A DNA stretch of 6,420 nt from Lysobacterales bacterium. Lineage in GTDB: Bacteria > Pseudomonadota > Gammaproteobacteria > Xanthomonadales > SZUA-36. Shown piece by piece: positions 1-6,420 of this stretch. The position numbers were made by a program, and so were the translations under genes. The notes beneath the pieces were generated by a model. That model was not told the origin of the DNA. It searched no databases and saw only the letters and a list, made by a program, of their open reading frames with translations. The stretch's first letter is position 1. Each line of letters begins with the position of its first letter. The stretch covers positions 1-6,420 of the forward strand of contig SHZL01000160.1 of the NCBI GenBank assembly GCA_009692275.1, read 5' to 3'.

Positions 1-42
1 GTTGCCTCTTGAAGATTGAACCGGCCAGCAGTAAGCCCAGGC

Positions 43-2898
43 CTAGCGGATACCCTTGGCTTTTCTCACGGTAGAACAAAACCGCTCTGCCCAGTTGCCT
101 GACGGGCGCAAGGCGATGAAATCGTTGATGCTGCCCAGCAGGTCCGGTTCAGCCTGGACGCCCTTGCTGCCCATGCCTTTAACCAGCCTTTGCATCTGGT
201 AGTTCATGCGCGCCTTCTTGTCTTCCGGCGGCGATTCGATCCCGGCCAGGACTTCCAGTGCAATACAGGCCTCGCGCAACTTCTCTTCGATTCCATCCGC
301 CGGACCCTGCTGCCTGAAGGCCTCAAGCAAGCTGGTATTAATGCCTTTAGGCAGTTCCTGTGCCTGCTCCCGAAGCGCGCCGGGAACAGCGTCATTCGCC
401 GGGTCGGCCGACGGGCTTGCTGGCGATGGGGCGGCACAGGCCCTGATCTGGTCCAGCAGGGTGATCCAGACCGCCTGCTGGCGATGCGCACGGGCCCTGG
501 CAACAGACTCTCGAGCCTGTTTCTCCATCTCGGCGAACTCTTTGCCTAGCCGCTGTTGCACTCCGGAAGGCAGGTTGTTGATAGCCAGCAGTTGTTGTTT
601 CAGTTCAGCCAGGGCCTGGGGCAACTTCAGGCGAAGTTCATGATCTTTTGTCGCCAGGTGCGCACGCGCCTGATTGCGCAGGGCTTCGGCTTCTTTCACC
701 AGTGCAGTGAATTCATTCTTGCTCTGTGTGCGCTGTTCGTCCATGCGTGCAAATACGGCGTCACAGGCCTCGCGAAACGCCAGCCACAATTTGCGATCGA
801 CACCCACAGGCGTCAGGCCAATGGGCTTCCAGGCCTGCTGCAGTTTCTTGCAGGTGTCGATGGCCTGCGGCAAATCATCAACCGTGGCAAGCTCCCGTGC
901 GCGCTTCACCAGGTCTTCCTTGCGTGTAATGTTGCGCGCGTACTCGTCCTTGATGTGGCCGTAAATCCGGTCGCAAATTGCCCGGAATGCTTTCTGGGTG
1001 CTGCGTTCATCCTTTGGCGTAACCGGCTTGAGGCGCTGGAAGGCTTCACGCGCGGTGTCGAGCGTTTTTTGCACCATGCGCCAGTCGGGGTGGGCAGTGG
1101 TTTCAGCAGCACCCTGGCTTGCCGGTTCCTCGCTGGAAGGCGGCCAGGCCATCTTCTCGTCGTACTCTCTTAGCTGGGCTATCACCAGCTTGCGTTGCTG
1201 GCCGTTTTCTTTCTGTATCCTGGCCTGCAGCTCAAACGCCTCTTTGCAAGGCTTCCAGGCCTGGTCAGCGGCTGCTTTGAATTCTCGCCAGAGAGTTTGT
1301 TCGCGTGCATTGGGCAGGGCACCGATCTGTTTCCATTCGTCCTGCAAGGACTGAATGTTCAGCGCCAGCATTTCCACGTCTCCGCTGCTGCCAATCAGGG
1401 CTTTCATTTTGGCGCAGAGCTCAACCTTCTTGGGCTCAATGGCAAATTCCTGCCATTCATGCACTTCGTGCATTTGTGCAGCCAGCGGGCCCAGCTTTCG
1501 CTCAATGGCTTGCCGCTGTTTTGGCGTGATGGATTTGAGTACCTTGCGGGTCTTGGCCAGCGCCTTGTCGGCTTCATGGGTCCGGTCCTGCTCGAGTTTC
1601 GTGCGCACCGTTTCCAGCAAGACCTGTATCTTGCCGGCGTATTTCTCCTGGTCCTTCGCCAGCGTTTCAAGCTGCGCCTGCAATCGTGCAACCACGTCAT
1701 GCAACTGCGTGATGGCCGTAGGCGCCGGGTTAAATGCCTCCGGCCAGTGCAGGCTGCCAAGCAATTTCGAAGAGCGCTCCAGTTGGAGTTGCAATGCGGT
1801 GTAGTCGGCGGTGTCTATGGATTCCGCTTCGGCAATGCTCTTGTCTATAGCGGTCTTTTTGCTGATGAGCTTTTTTGCAGTGCCGAGCATGGAACGCTGT
1901 AGCTCAAGGCGAAACACAAAGACACCGGCCTGTTCCGGCGAGGCTTTGACCGTTGCCTGTTCACCCTGCCAGCGGGCCTCGATGTCATCGAACCGTGCCG
2001 CGAACGCCTGGATGCTTGCAGAGTCCCCTGGCGCTGCCACGCTTTGTCCCATCTGTTCGAGTTCATCGAAGATGGCTTGCTGCGTCACCCGTGCGGCAGA
2101 TACCCGCGCGATAGCTTCGTTCCGGGCAGCCAGTGCCTGGGCTGATTCTTTGGCCAACTGTGCGAGTTGGTTTTCGCAGCGCGCCATAGCATCGTGGAAT
2201 TGTTCACTCTGTTGCGCGCTTGCTGCCGCGGCCACGGCCTGCCACTGGTAGGAAAGCATCTTGTGGTTGCTTGCGGCATCCAGCGAAGAGATCGAGTCGG
2301 CGAGTTTTGCAGCTCTCTCGACCAGCTGGGAAATTTTTTCCTGTTGTTCCCTTGCGGTTCTTTGTGCGGCCTCATGTTCTTCCAGGATCGCCTGGCAGTG
2401 ACGGTACACGGCTTTGTCATGGCCACGGGCCAACGCCATGAGCTCGTTCAAACGCGCAAGGTTTTTTATACCCTGCGCTGCATTCAAGCGGACCCTCGCC
2501 ACGAAATGATGACAGGCGATGTCCATGCGCAGGTCTTCGCTTGCGACGCAGTCGATGGCCCGGTCGGCCAGCGCCGCGTCATCGGTGAGACTGGCGATGC
2601 GCACCAGCAGGGCATCGTCCATGATCGCGGCAAGGCCGTCTTCTCCCGGTAACAATTGCCTCAGGCGTTGCGTCCTGGCTTGTTGCTGCAAGTCACCGGA
2701 CAAGCGGTCAAGGAGGGTATCCAGGGCAACAGGGTCGGTGATACGGGCGAGCGCTGCGGCCTGGACGCTCGCGTCCGGGTCGGTATTGATCAACTCCAGC
2801 AGAACGTCCTGGGCGTCGAGTTGTTCGACTGCCTCTCTCCGCACATCGGGATTCTGGTGTTGCCATTTGGGCGCAGAAAATGTTTCGAACATAGACAT
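43..2898 (-). CDS. DUF349 domain-containing protein, 951 aa, function unknown
   Basis: A long, charged, Ala/Gln/Glu/Lys-rich protein with no signal peptide or membrane segment, so it is probably cytoplasmic and mostly helical or coiled-coil. Residues 12-66 look like HEAT/ARM-type helical repeats. The DUF349 signature, W-K-x-I-G followed about 10 residues later by L-W-x-x-F, is clear at 522-540 and again at 690-708. Weaker copies lie at about 623-641 and 770-788. A Pro/Ala/Ser-rich linker (about 822-840) precedes a C-terminal tail that ends in a basic stretch. The length resembles the large gammaproteobacterial members of the family. The biochemical role is not established, and I do not assign one. 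The gene lies 126 bases downstream of uup on the same strand. The start is ambiguous: ATG at 2898 or a second in-frame ATG at 2892 (protein begins M-S-M-F), and neither has a good Shine-Dalgarno sequence. The stop is TAG at 43-45; only 42 bases follow, with no visible terminator. Confidence 0.95.
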   Translation of the reverse strand: MSMFETFSAPKWQHQNPDVRREAVEQLDAQDVLLELINTDPDASVQAAALARITDPVALDTLLDRLSGDLQQQARTQRLRQLLPGEDGLAAIMDDALLVRIASLTDDAALADRAIDCVASEDLRMDIACHHFVARVRLNAAQGIKNLARLNELMALARGHDKAVYRHCQAILEEHEAAQRTAREQQEKISQLVERAAKLADSISSLDAASNHKMLSYQWQAVAAAASAQQSEQFHDAMARCENQLAQLAKESAQALAARNEAIARVSAARVTQQAIFDELEQMGQSVAAPGDSASIQAFAARFDDIEARWQGEQATVKASPEQAGVFVFRLELQRSMLGTAKKLISKKTAIDKSIAEAESIDTADYTALQLQLERSSKLLGSLHWPEAFNPAPTAITQLHDVVARLQAQLETLAKDQEKYAGKIQVLLETVRTKLEQDRTHEADKALAKTRKVLKSITPKQRQAIERKLGPLAAQMHEVHEWQEFAIEPKKVELCAKMKALIGSSGDVEMLALNIQSLQDEWKQIGALPNAREQTLWREFKAAADQAWKPCKEAFELQARIQKENGQQRKLVIAQLREYDEKMAWPPSSEEPASQGAAETTAHPDWRMVQKTLDTAREAFQRLKPVTPKDERSTQKAFRAICDRIYGHIKDEYARNITRKEDLVKRARELATVDDLPQAIDTCKKLQQAWKPIGLTPVGVDRKLWLAFREACDAVFARMDEQRTQSKNEFTALVKEAEALRNQARAHLATKDHELRLKLPQALAELKQQLLAINNLPSGVQQRLGKEFAEMEKQARESVARARAHRQQAVWITLLDQIRACAAPSPASPSADPANDAVPGALREQAQELPKGINTSLLEAFRQQGPADGIEEKLREACIALEVLAGIESPPEDKKARMNYQMQRLVKGMGSKGVQAEPDLLGSINDFIALRPSGNWAERFCSTVRKAKGIR

Positions 2899-2995
2899 GG
2901 ATCAGGTTCTGGGCTTCATTCCTGGAAATTAGTGGCGAATGTTACAGTGAAAGACGCTGAAAAACCCTAAATCTTGCGAAATTGAGTATGTGGCA

Positions 2996-3020
2996 CTGCC
3001 ATCACGGCGATGCGTGACAG
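2996..3020. other. Imperfect hairpin between uup and the DUF349 gene
   Basis: TCACG (3002-3006) pairs with CGTGA (3013-3017) around a six-base loop, and an outer CTG/CAG pair (2996-2998 with 3018-3020) extends it across a CCA bulge. It lies just after the uup stop. No T-run follows on the minus strand, so a Rho-independent terminator is not supported. It could be a weak processing or 3'-end structure, or chance. In the rest of the 126-base gap (2899-3024) I see no convincing promoter for the DUF349 gene. Confidence 0.3.
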
Positions 3021-3024
3021 CTCA

Positions 3025-4920
3025 CTAGGGGTTTTCCAATTCGCCCCAGCGCAGGAAGGCCGCCTCAAGCTGCAGCTGAACTTCCGCAAGTTCCTGCGTG
3101 ATGCCTTGTATGTCTGCAAAACCGGACTGATAGAAATTGGGCCCGGACATGGTGGCAGTGAGGCTCGCTACCTGCTGCTCCAGCTTTTCAATCTGCAGTG
3201 GCAAGCTGTCGAGTTCGCGTTGCTCTTTGTAGGAAAGTTTGCGTTTTTTTGCCGCCGGTTGATCGACGCCGGTTGCCGCGGCAGGCGTCGCCGGTTTGGC
3301 AGGCTTGTCTGCAGGGACTGGCGCAGCTTCGGTCAGGCTGCCGCCACGGGCTTCCCAATCGCTGTAACCTCCCACGTGCTCGCTGATACCACCTGCACCA
3401 TCAAGCACCATCAGGTTGGTCACCACGTGGTCCATGAAATCCCGATCATGGCTGACCAGCAATACCGTGCCATCAAAACCCAGCAGGATTTCTTCCAGCA
3501 ATTCCAGGGTCTCGATATCGAGGTCGTTGGTGGGTTCGTCCAGCACCAGCAGATTGGCGGGTTTGCTGAACAGCTTGGCTAAAACGGCACGATTCTGTTC
3601 ACCGCCAGATAAGGCTTTGACCGGCATGCGCACCCGGTCGGGCCCAAACAGGAAATCGCCCAGGTAGGATATGGCATGCCGCCGCTTCCCGCCGATGTCG
3701 ATAAAGTCCTGGCCGCCACACACATTGTCTATGAGGTTCTTGTCCGGATCGAGATGGCCGCGCAATTGGTCAGAGTAGGCAATCTCCAGCTTGCTGCCCA
3801 ACAGCACTTCGCCTGAATCAGGGCTCATCTCACCCAGCATGATTTTTACCAGCGTGGTTTTTCCCGCACCATTGGCGCCAACAATACCTATGCGATCGCC
3901 ACGTCGGATAAGGGTGGAGAAGTCGTCGATGACGGGCTTGCCTGCGAAACTCTTGCTCACGTGTTTAAGCTCGGCGACGATCTTGCCGGAACGGCTGGCG
4001 TCCTCGAGCACGAAGTCGGCCGAACCGCTGCGCTCACGTCGCTGCTTGCGCTCATCGCGCATGGATTCCAATGCGCGCACCCGGCCTTCATTGCGCGTGC
4101 GCCGCGCCTTGATGCCCTGGCGAATCCATACTTCTTCCTGGGCGAGTTTTTTGTCGAACAGCTCGTTGGCCCGTTCTTCAGCCAGCGCTTGCTGCTCGCA
4201 GTGACGCAGGAAGCCCTGGTAGCTGCCCTGCCACAACGTCAAGTGCCCGCGATCCAGTTCTGCCATCCAGTTGGCGACGTTTTGCAAAAAGCGCCGGTCG
4301 TGGGTAATGAGGATCAGCGCGCCCTGGAAATTGCGTAACTGTTCCTCCAGCCAGCAAATGGCCGGGATATCAAGGTGGTTGGTAGGCTCATCCAGCAACA
4401 GGATGTCCGGTTCGCTGACCAGCGCCTGGCCCAGTGCAACCCGGCGCCGCCATCCTCCGGACAACTCGGCCATGCGCGCATCACCGGGTAGTTGCAATTG
4501 GCTGATGGTGGTCTCCACCCGCTGCTGCAATGCCCAGCCATTGTTGGCTTCGAGCTGATGCTGCACCCGTGCGAGCGCAGCCATATCGGAGTGCTCAAAG
4601 TCCAGCAGCAAGTGATGATATTGCGCCAGCAGCCGCCCGGTTTCTGCCAGTCCGGAGGCAACCACGTCCCAGACGGTCTGGTCGTCCGCTTCGGGCAGGG
4701 TCTGCTGCAGCCAGGCAATGCGCGTGCCCGGCCTCAGCCAGCGCTCGCCCGCATCCAGTGCGATTTCACCGGCCAGCACCTGCAGCAAGGTCGTTTTGCC
4801 GGCACCGTTGCGACCCAACAGGCCAATTTTCTTGCCCCTGGAAATACTCAGGTCAACTTCATCCAGCAGGACCAGGGTGCCGTAGTGCAGGGCGGCTCTA
4901 TCAAGGCGTAACAGGGGCAT
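3025..4920 (-). CDS. uup: ABC-F family ATPase Uup (ribosome-associated)
   Basis: A soluble protein with two ABC ATPase domains and no membrane segments, as expected for ABC-F proteins, which act on ribosomes rather than in transport. Domain 1 has Walker A GRNGAGKT (36-43), signature LSGGW (153-157), Walker B with DEPTNHLD and catalytic Glu178, and switch His207. Domain 2 has Walker A GANGAGKT (348-355), signature LSGGEQNR (437-444), DEPTNDLD with Glu462, and His491. The interdomain linker (about 230-310) is highly basic and contains a W-I-R-Q-G-I-K-A-R-R-T-R-N-E-G-R block typical of Uup; in ABC-F proteins this linker reaches toward the P-site tRNA. A Pro/Ala/Lys-rich hinge (about 528-557) leads to a coiled-coil C-terminal domain (about 558-631), which separates Uup from EttA and matches the nucleic-acid-binding Uup tail. 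In E. coli, uup mutants show raised precise transposon excision, and Uup is tied to ribosome assembly or stalling. All catalytic residues are intact. The start ATG has no obvious Shine-Dalgarno sequence. The stop TAG is followed directly by an in-frame TGA (3022-3024). Confidence 0.96.
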   Translation of the reverse strand: MPLLRLDRAALHYGTLVLLDEVDLSISRGKKIGLLGRNGAGKTTLLQVLAGEIALDAGERWLRPGTRIAWLQQTLPEADDQTVWDVVASGLAETGRLLAQYHHLLLDFEHSDMAALARVQHQLEANNGWALQQRVETTISQLQLPGDARMAELSGGWRRRVALGQALVSEPDILLLDEPTNHLDIPAICWLEEQLRNFQGALILITHDRRFLQNVANWMAELDRGHLTLWQGSYQGFLRHCEQQALAEERANELFDKKLAQEEVWIRQGIKARRTRNEGRVRALESMRDERKQRRERSGSADFVLEDASRSGKIVAELKHVSKSFAGKPVIDDFSTLIRRGDRIGIVGANGAGKTTLVKIMLGEMSPDSGEVLLGSKLEIAYSDQLRGHLDPDKNLIDNVCGGQDFIDIGGKRRHAISYLGDFLFGPDRVRMPVKALSGGEQNRAVLAKLFSKPANLLVLDEPTNDLDIETLELLEEILLGFDGTVLLVSHDRDFMDHVVTNLMVLDGAGGISEHVGGYSDWEARGGSLTEAAPVPADKPAKPATPAAATGVDQPAAKKRKLSYKEQRELDSLPLQIEKLEQQVASLTATMSGPNFYQSGFADIQGITQELAEVQLQLEAAFLRWGELENP

Positions 4921-4929
4921 TGCGCAATG
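4918..4929. repeat. Perfect 12-base palindrome over the uup start codon
   Basis: CATTGCGCAATG is its own reverse complement, and its left end is the uup start codon read on the minus strand. It could be a small operator or mRNA structure affecting initiation, but a palindrome of this length is expected about once or twice by chance in a window this size. Confidence 0.4.
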
Positions 4930-4953
4930 CTGTCTAATAAGGAGTGGGGGCGC

Positions 4954-4959
4954 ATTCTA
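4954..4959 (-). promoter_or_regulatory. Possible -10 element for uup
   Basis: Read on the minus strand, TAGAAT matches five of six bases of the sigma-70 -10 consensus. It would start transcription roughly 25-30 bases before the uup ATG. No good -35 lies at the right distance; a TTGACG directly upstream (4960-4965) is too close to serve this -10 and could instead be a -35 for a weak -10 (TTATTA) nearer the gene, at a long 19-base spacing. Assigned by eye only. Confidence 0.35.
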
Positions 4960-5060
4960 CGTCAACAGGCCGTGGGAAGACCACCGGCGCGCGATTTCAC
5001 CATGTTGCCGGCCAAATCCAAAACCTGTGCCCAGCCGCCTGTTCACCCCGGCCACCAACT

Positions 5061-5112
5061 CGGTTACTCTGATACTTTACTCTGGCACTTTACTCTGGCA
5101 CTTTACTCCGAC
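5061..5112. repeat. 13-base tandem repeat, three clear copies plus one degenerate
   Basis: Copies 1 and 2 (5074-5086 and 5087-5099) are identical: ACTTTACTCTGGC. Copy 3 (5100-5112) differs at two positions. A fourth, degenerate copy (5061-5073) shares the central TTACTCTG. The array sits directly upstream of the hairpin and ribosome binding site of the plus-strand gene, in the divergent intergenic region. It may be transcribed as leader, act as protein-binding sites, or be a remnant of a repetitive extragenic element; the sequence alone does not decide. Confidence 0.85.
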
Positions 5113-5113
5113 C

Positions 5114-5126
5114 CCGGCTTTGCCGG
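5114..5126. other. Short perfect GC hairpin upstream of the GTG gene
   Basis: CCGGC-TTT-GCCGG forms a five-base-pair GC stem with a three-base loop, 12 bases before the Shine-Dalgarno sequence. No T-run follows it, so it is not an intrinsic terminator in this direction. It abuts the tandem repeat, and the two may belong to one repeated element. Confidence 0.5.
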
Positions 5127-5138
5127 TGTTGCCGCCTT

Positions 5139-5144
5139 AAAGGA
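5139..5144 (+). promoter_or_regulatory. Ribosome binding site deciding the GTG start at 5153
   Basis: AAAGGA ends 8 bases before the GTG. It overlaps the in-frame TAA stop (5138-5140), so no earlier in-frame start is possible except within the next four codons, none of which is a start codon. This supports GTG as the true initiation codon. Confidence 0.8.
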
Positions 5145-5152
5145 ATGTTCCT

Positions 5153-6420
5153 GTGACTGCCCAAACGATTCGTCCTGGCCGATTTATCTTCCTGTTACTC
5201 ATGCTATTAAGCGCACCGCTGACATCACTGGTGCAGGCCGCGGTGCCACAGTCGGCTTATGCCGATCTGTCCTGGCGCTTGCTTGGCCCATTCCGCGGAG
5301 GCTGGGCTACTGCAGTCGCCGGGCATCCGGTCCGGCGGGAGACATTCTATTTTGGCTCTGCCGATGGCGGCGTGTGGCGTACCGACAATGCCGGTGCTAC
5401 CTGGCAGCCTTTATTTGAACAGGGCGGCAGTGCATCCATAGGCGCGCTCACCCTGGCGCCCGGCAATCCCGATGTGATCTGGATCGGTACCGGCCAGATC
5501 CAGCAACGCTGGGATGTGGTTGACGGCGATGGAGTCTATCGATCGGTTGATGCTGGCCAGACCTGGCAACACCTGGGACTGAAGGCCACCCGCCACATCG
5601 GCGCCTTGTGGGTGGATCCGCGTGATGAAGATATAGCGGTGGTTGCCGCCCTGGGTCCCGTGTTCGGCCCTGGCGCAGAGCGCGGACTGTTTCGCACCGA
5701 GGACGGAGGCACCCACTGGAAGCGCGTGCTGTTTGTGGATGACACCACGGGTGCTGCCGATATCGCTTATGACCCGCAACAACCCGACGTGTTGTTCGCC
5801 TCGCTGTGGCAAATGCAGCGCCACCCCTGGCTGGATTATTTCCAGCCCACGCTCGGCGATCACAGCGGTATTTACCGCTCCGGTGATGGCGGCCGCAACT
5901 GGGTGGAGGTTGCCGGGCAGGGCTTGCCTGCCGGGCCGCTGGGACGCATTGAGCTGGCAGTTGCGCCCGCACAGGGTTCGCAACGGGTGTGGGCTTCTGT
6001 CCAGACCAGCGGCGAGGGTGGCGCGGTGTACCGCAGCGAAGATGGCGGCGCGCATTGGCAAGAGGTCAACGCCGACAAGAGCCTGGCTTCGAGTTACATG
6101 GGCTGGCTGACGGCCGACCCGGTCAATGCAGAAACGGTGTGGGCGGGCGGGCAACCACTGCGGCGCTCCACCGATGGTGGTGCTTCATTCACCATCGTGC
6201 GCAGTTCGCCCGGAGGCGATGACTACCATGCCTTGTGGATAGACCCGAACGATCCGCAGCGCATGATCGTTGGCGCCGACCAGGGCGCCGTGGTCACATT
6301 CGATGGTGGTGAGAGCTGGAGCAGTTGGTACAACCAGCCGACCGGCCAGTTTTACCGGCTCGCCGCAGACAACGACTTCCCCTACCGTGTGTACAGCGGC
6401 CAACAGGACAGTGGTACGGT
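5153..6420 (+). CDS. Exported Asp-box (BNR / sortilin VPS10-like) beta-propeller protein, 3' end outside window
   Basis: An uninterrupted frame of 422 codons running off the right edge. The GTG start is chosen because AAAGGA lies 8 bases upstream, an in-frame TAA lies only five codons upstream, and the start gives a normal signal peptide: basic R7/R10, hydrophobic core about 11-27, likely cleavage near A29/A30. The next in-frame ATG would cut into the hydrophobic core. Seven Asp-boxes (S/T-x-D-x-G-x-T/S-W type) start at residues 77, 131, 182, 243, 295, 339 and 382, spaced 43-61 residues apart, as expected for propeller blades. The order of motifs (GPFRGG near 45, FGPGAERG-F-R-T-E-D near 171, GPLGRI near 261, D-P-N-D-P-Q-R-M-I-V-G near 364, YSGQQDSGT at 414-422) matches the family annotated as glycosyl hydrolase/BNR repeat or VPS10-domain proteins. 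Most such proteins have no demonstrated activity, so the glycosidase label should not be taken literally. Full members are usually much longer, so perhaps half the gene is missing here. Confidence 0.93.
   Translation, partial: MTAQTIRPGRFIFLLLMLLSAPLTSLVQAAVPQSAYADLSWRLLGPFRGGWATAVAGHPVRRETFYFGSADGGVWRTDNAGATWQPLFEQGGSASIGALTLAPGNPDVIWIGTGQIQQRWDVVDGDGVYRSVDAGQTWQHLGLKATRHIGALWVDPRDEDIAVVAALGPVFGPGAERGLFRTEDGGTHWKRVLFVDDTTGAADIAYDPQQPDVLFASLWQMQRHPWLDYFQPTLGDHSGIYRSGDGGRNWVEVAGQGLPAGPLGRIELAVAPAQGSQRVWASVQTSGEGGAVYRSEDGGAHWQEVNADKSLASSYMGWLTADPVNAETVWAGGQPLRRSTDGGASFTIVRSSPGGDDYHALWIDPNDPQRMIVGADQGAVVTFDGGESWSSWYNQPTGQFYRLAADNDFPYRVYSGQQDSGT

Noticed and set aside
1195..1902. 235-codon plus-strand open frame inside the DUF349 gene
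   Set aside because: It is antisense to a continuous 951-codon gene. Long antisense frames are common in GC-rich DNA, and the translation is compositionally a shadow.
2899..3024. Rho-independent terminator after uup
   Set aside because: A hairpin can be drawn at 2996-3020, but no T-run follows it on the minus strand.
3010..3582. 190-codon plus-strand open frame over the end of uup
   Set aside because: It is antisense to the well-supported Uup second ATPase domain and C-terminal coiled coil.
4990..5138. Sigma-70 promoter for the Asp-box gene
   Set aside because: TACTCT/TACTTT segments in the repeat loosely resemble a -10, but no acceptable -35 sits at normal spacing, so no promoter is called.
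5145..5156. Four-codon mini-frame (M-F-L-stop) whose TGA overlaps the GTG start
   Set aside because: The overlap suggests translational coupling, but the Shine-Dalgarno sequence abuts this ATG with no room to use it, while its spacing to the GTG is right. Most likely chance.
4927..5418. 163-codon plus-strand open frame
   Set aside because: It spans the intergenic region and then runs in the wrong frame over the signal peptide and first blade of the Asp-box gene. It has no Shine-Dalgarno sequence or family resemblance, and its ATG comes from the palindrome at 4918-4929.
5411..6154. 247-codon minus-strand open frame
   Set aside because: It is antisense to the GTG-initiated frame, which has a signal peptide and seven Asp-boxes. 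Its translation is Arg/His/Ala-rich with no recognisable domain.

Overview
The window holds three protein-coding genes and no RNA genes, CRISPR arrays or intact mobile elements. The DNA is GC-rich by eye (not computed). All three protein families point to a gammaproteobacterium: a long DUF349 protein of the type found in Pseudomonas-like and marine lineages, a Uup-type ABC-F ATPase, and a secreted Asp-box beta-propeller protein. I cannot name the genus from the sequence.

Layout. On the minus strand, uup (4920 to 3025) is followed after a 126-base gap by a 951-residue DUF349 protein (2898 to 43). On the plus strand, a third gene starts with GTG at 5153 and runs off the right edge of the window. 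It encodes an exported protein with at least seven Asp-box (BNR) repeats, and only its first 422 codons are visible. The 232-base region between the divergent uup and Asp-box genes (4921-5152) carries a possible uup promoter, a 13-base tandem repeat, a small GC-rich hairpin and a clear Shine-Dalgarno sequence for the plus-strand gene. The first 42 bases lie downstream of the DUF349 stop codon and show nothing I can call.

How the genes relate. uup and the DUF349 gene point the same way and may be co-transcribed. Uup acts at the ribosome in the cytoplasm. The DUF349 protein has no established function, looks cytoplasmic and largely helical, and is built from repeated modules. A shared role is only a guess from adjacency. 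The Asp-box gene is divergent, exported and probably unrelated in function.

The window looks largely ordinary. The points most worth a second look are the degenerate module repeats in the DUF349 protein, the 13-base tandem repeat in the leader of the Asp-box gene, and the GTG start of that gene, which an ATG-only search would miss. I found no convincing sign of a new defence, mobile or biosynthetic system.
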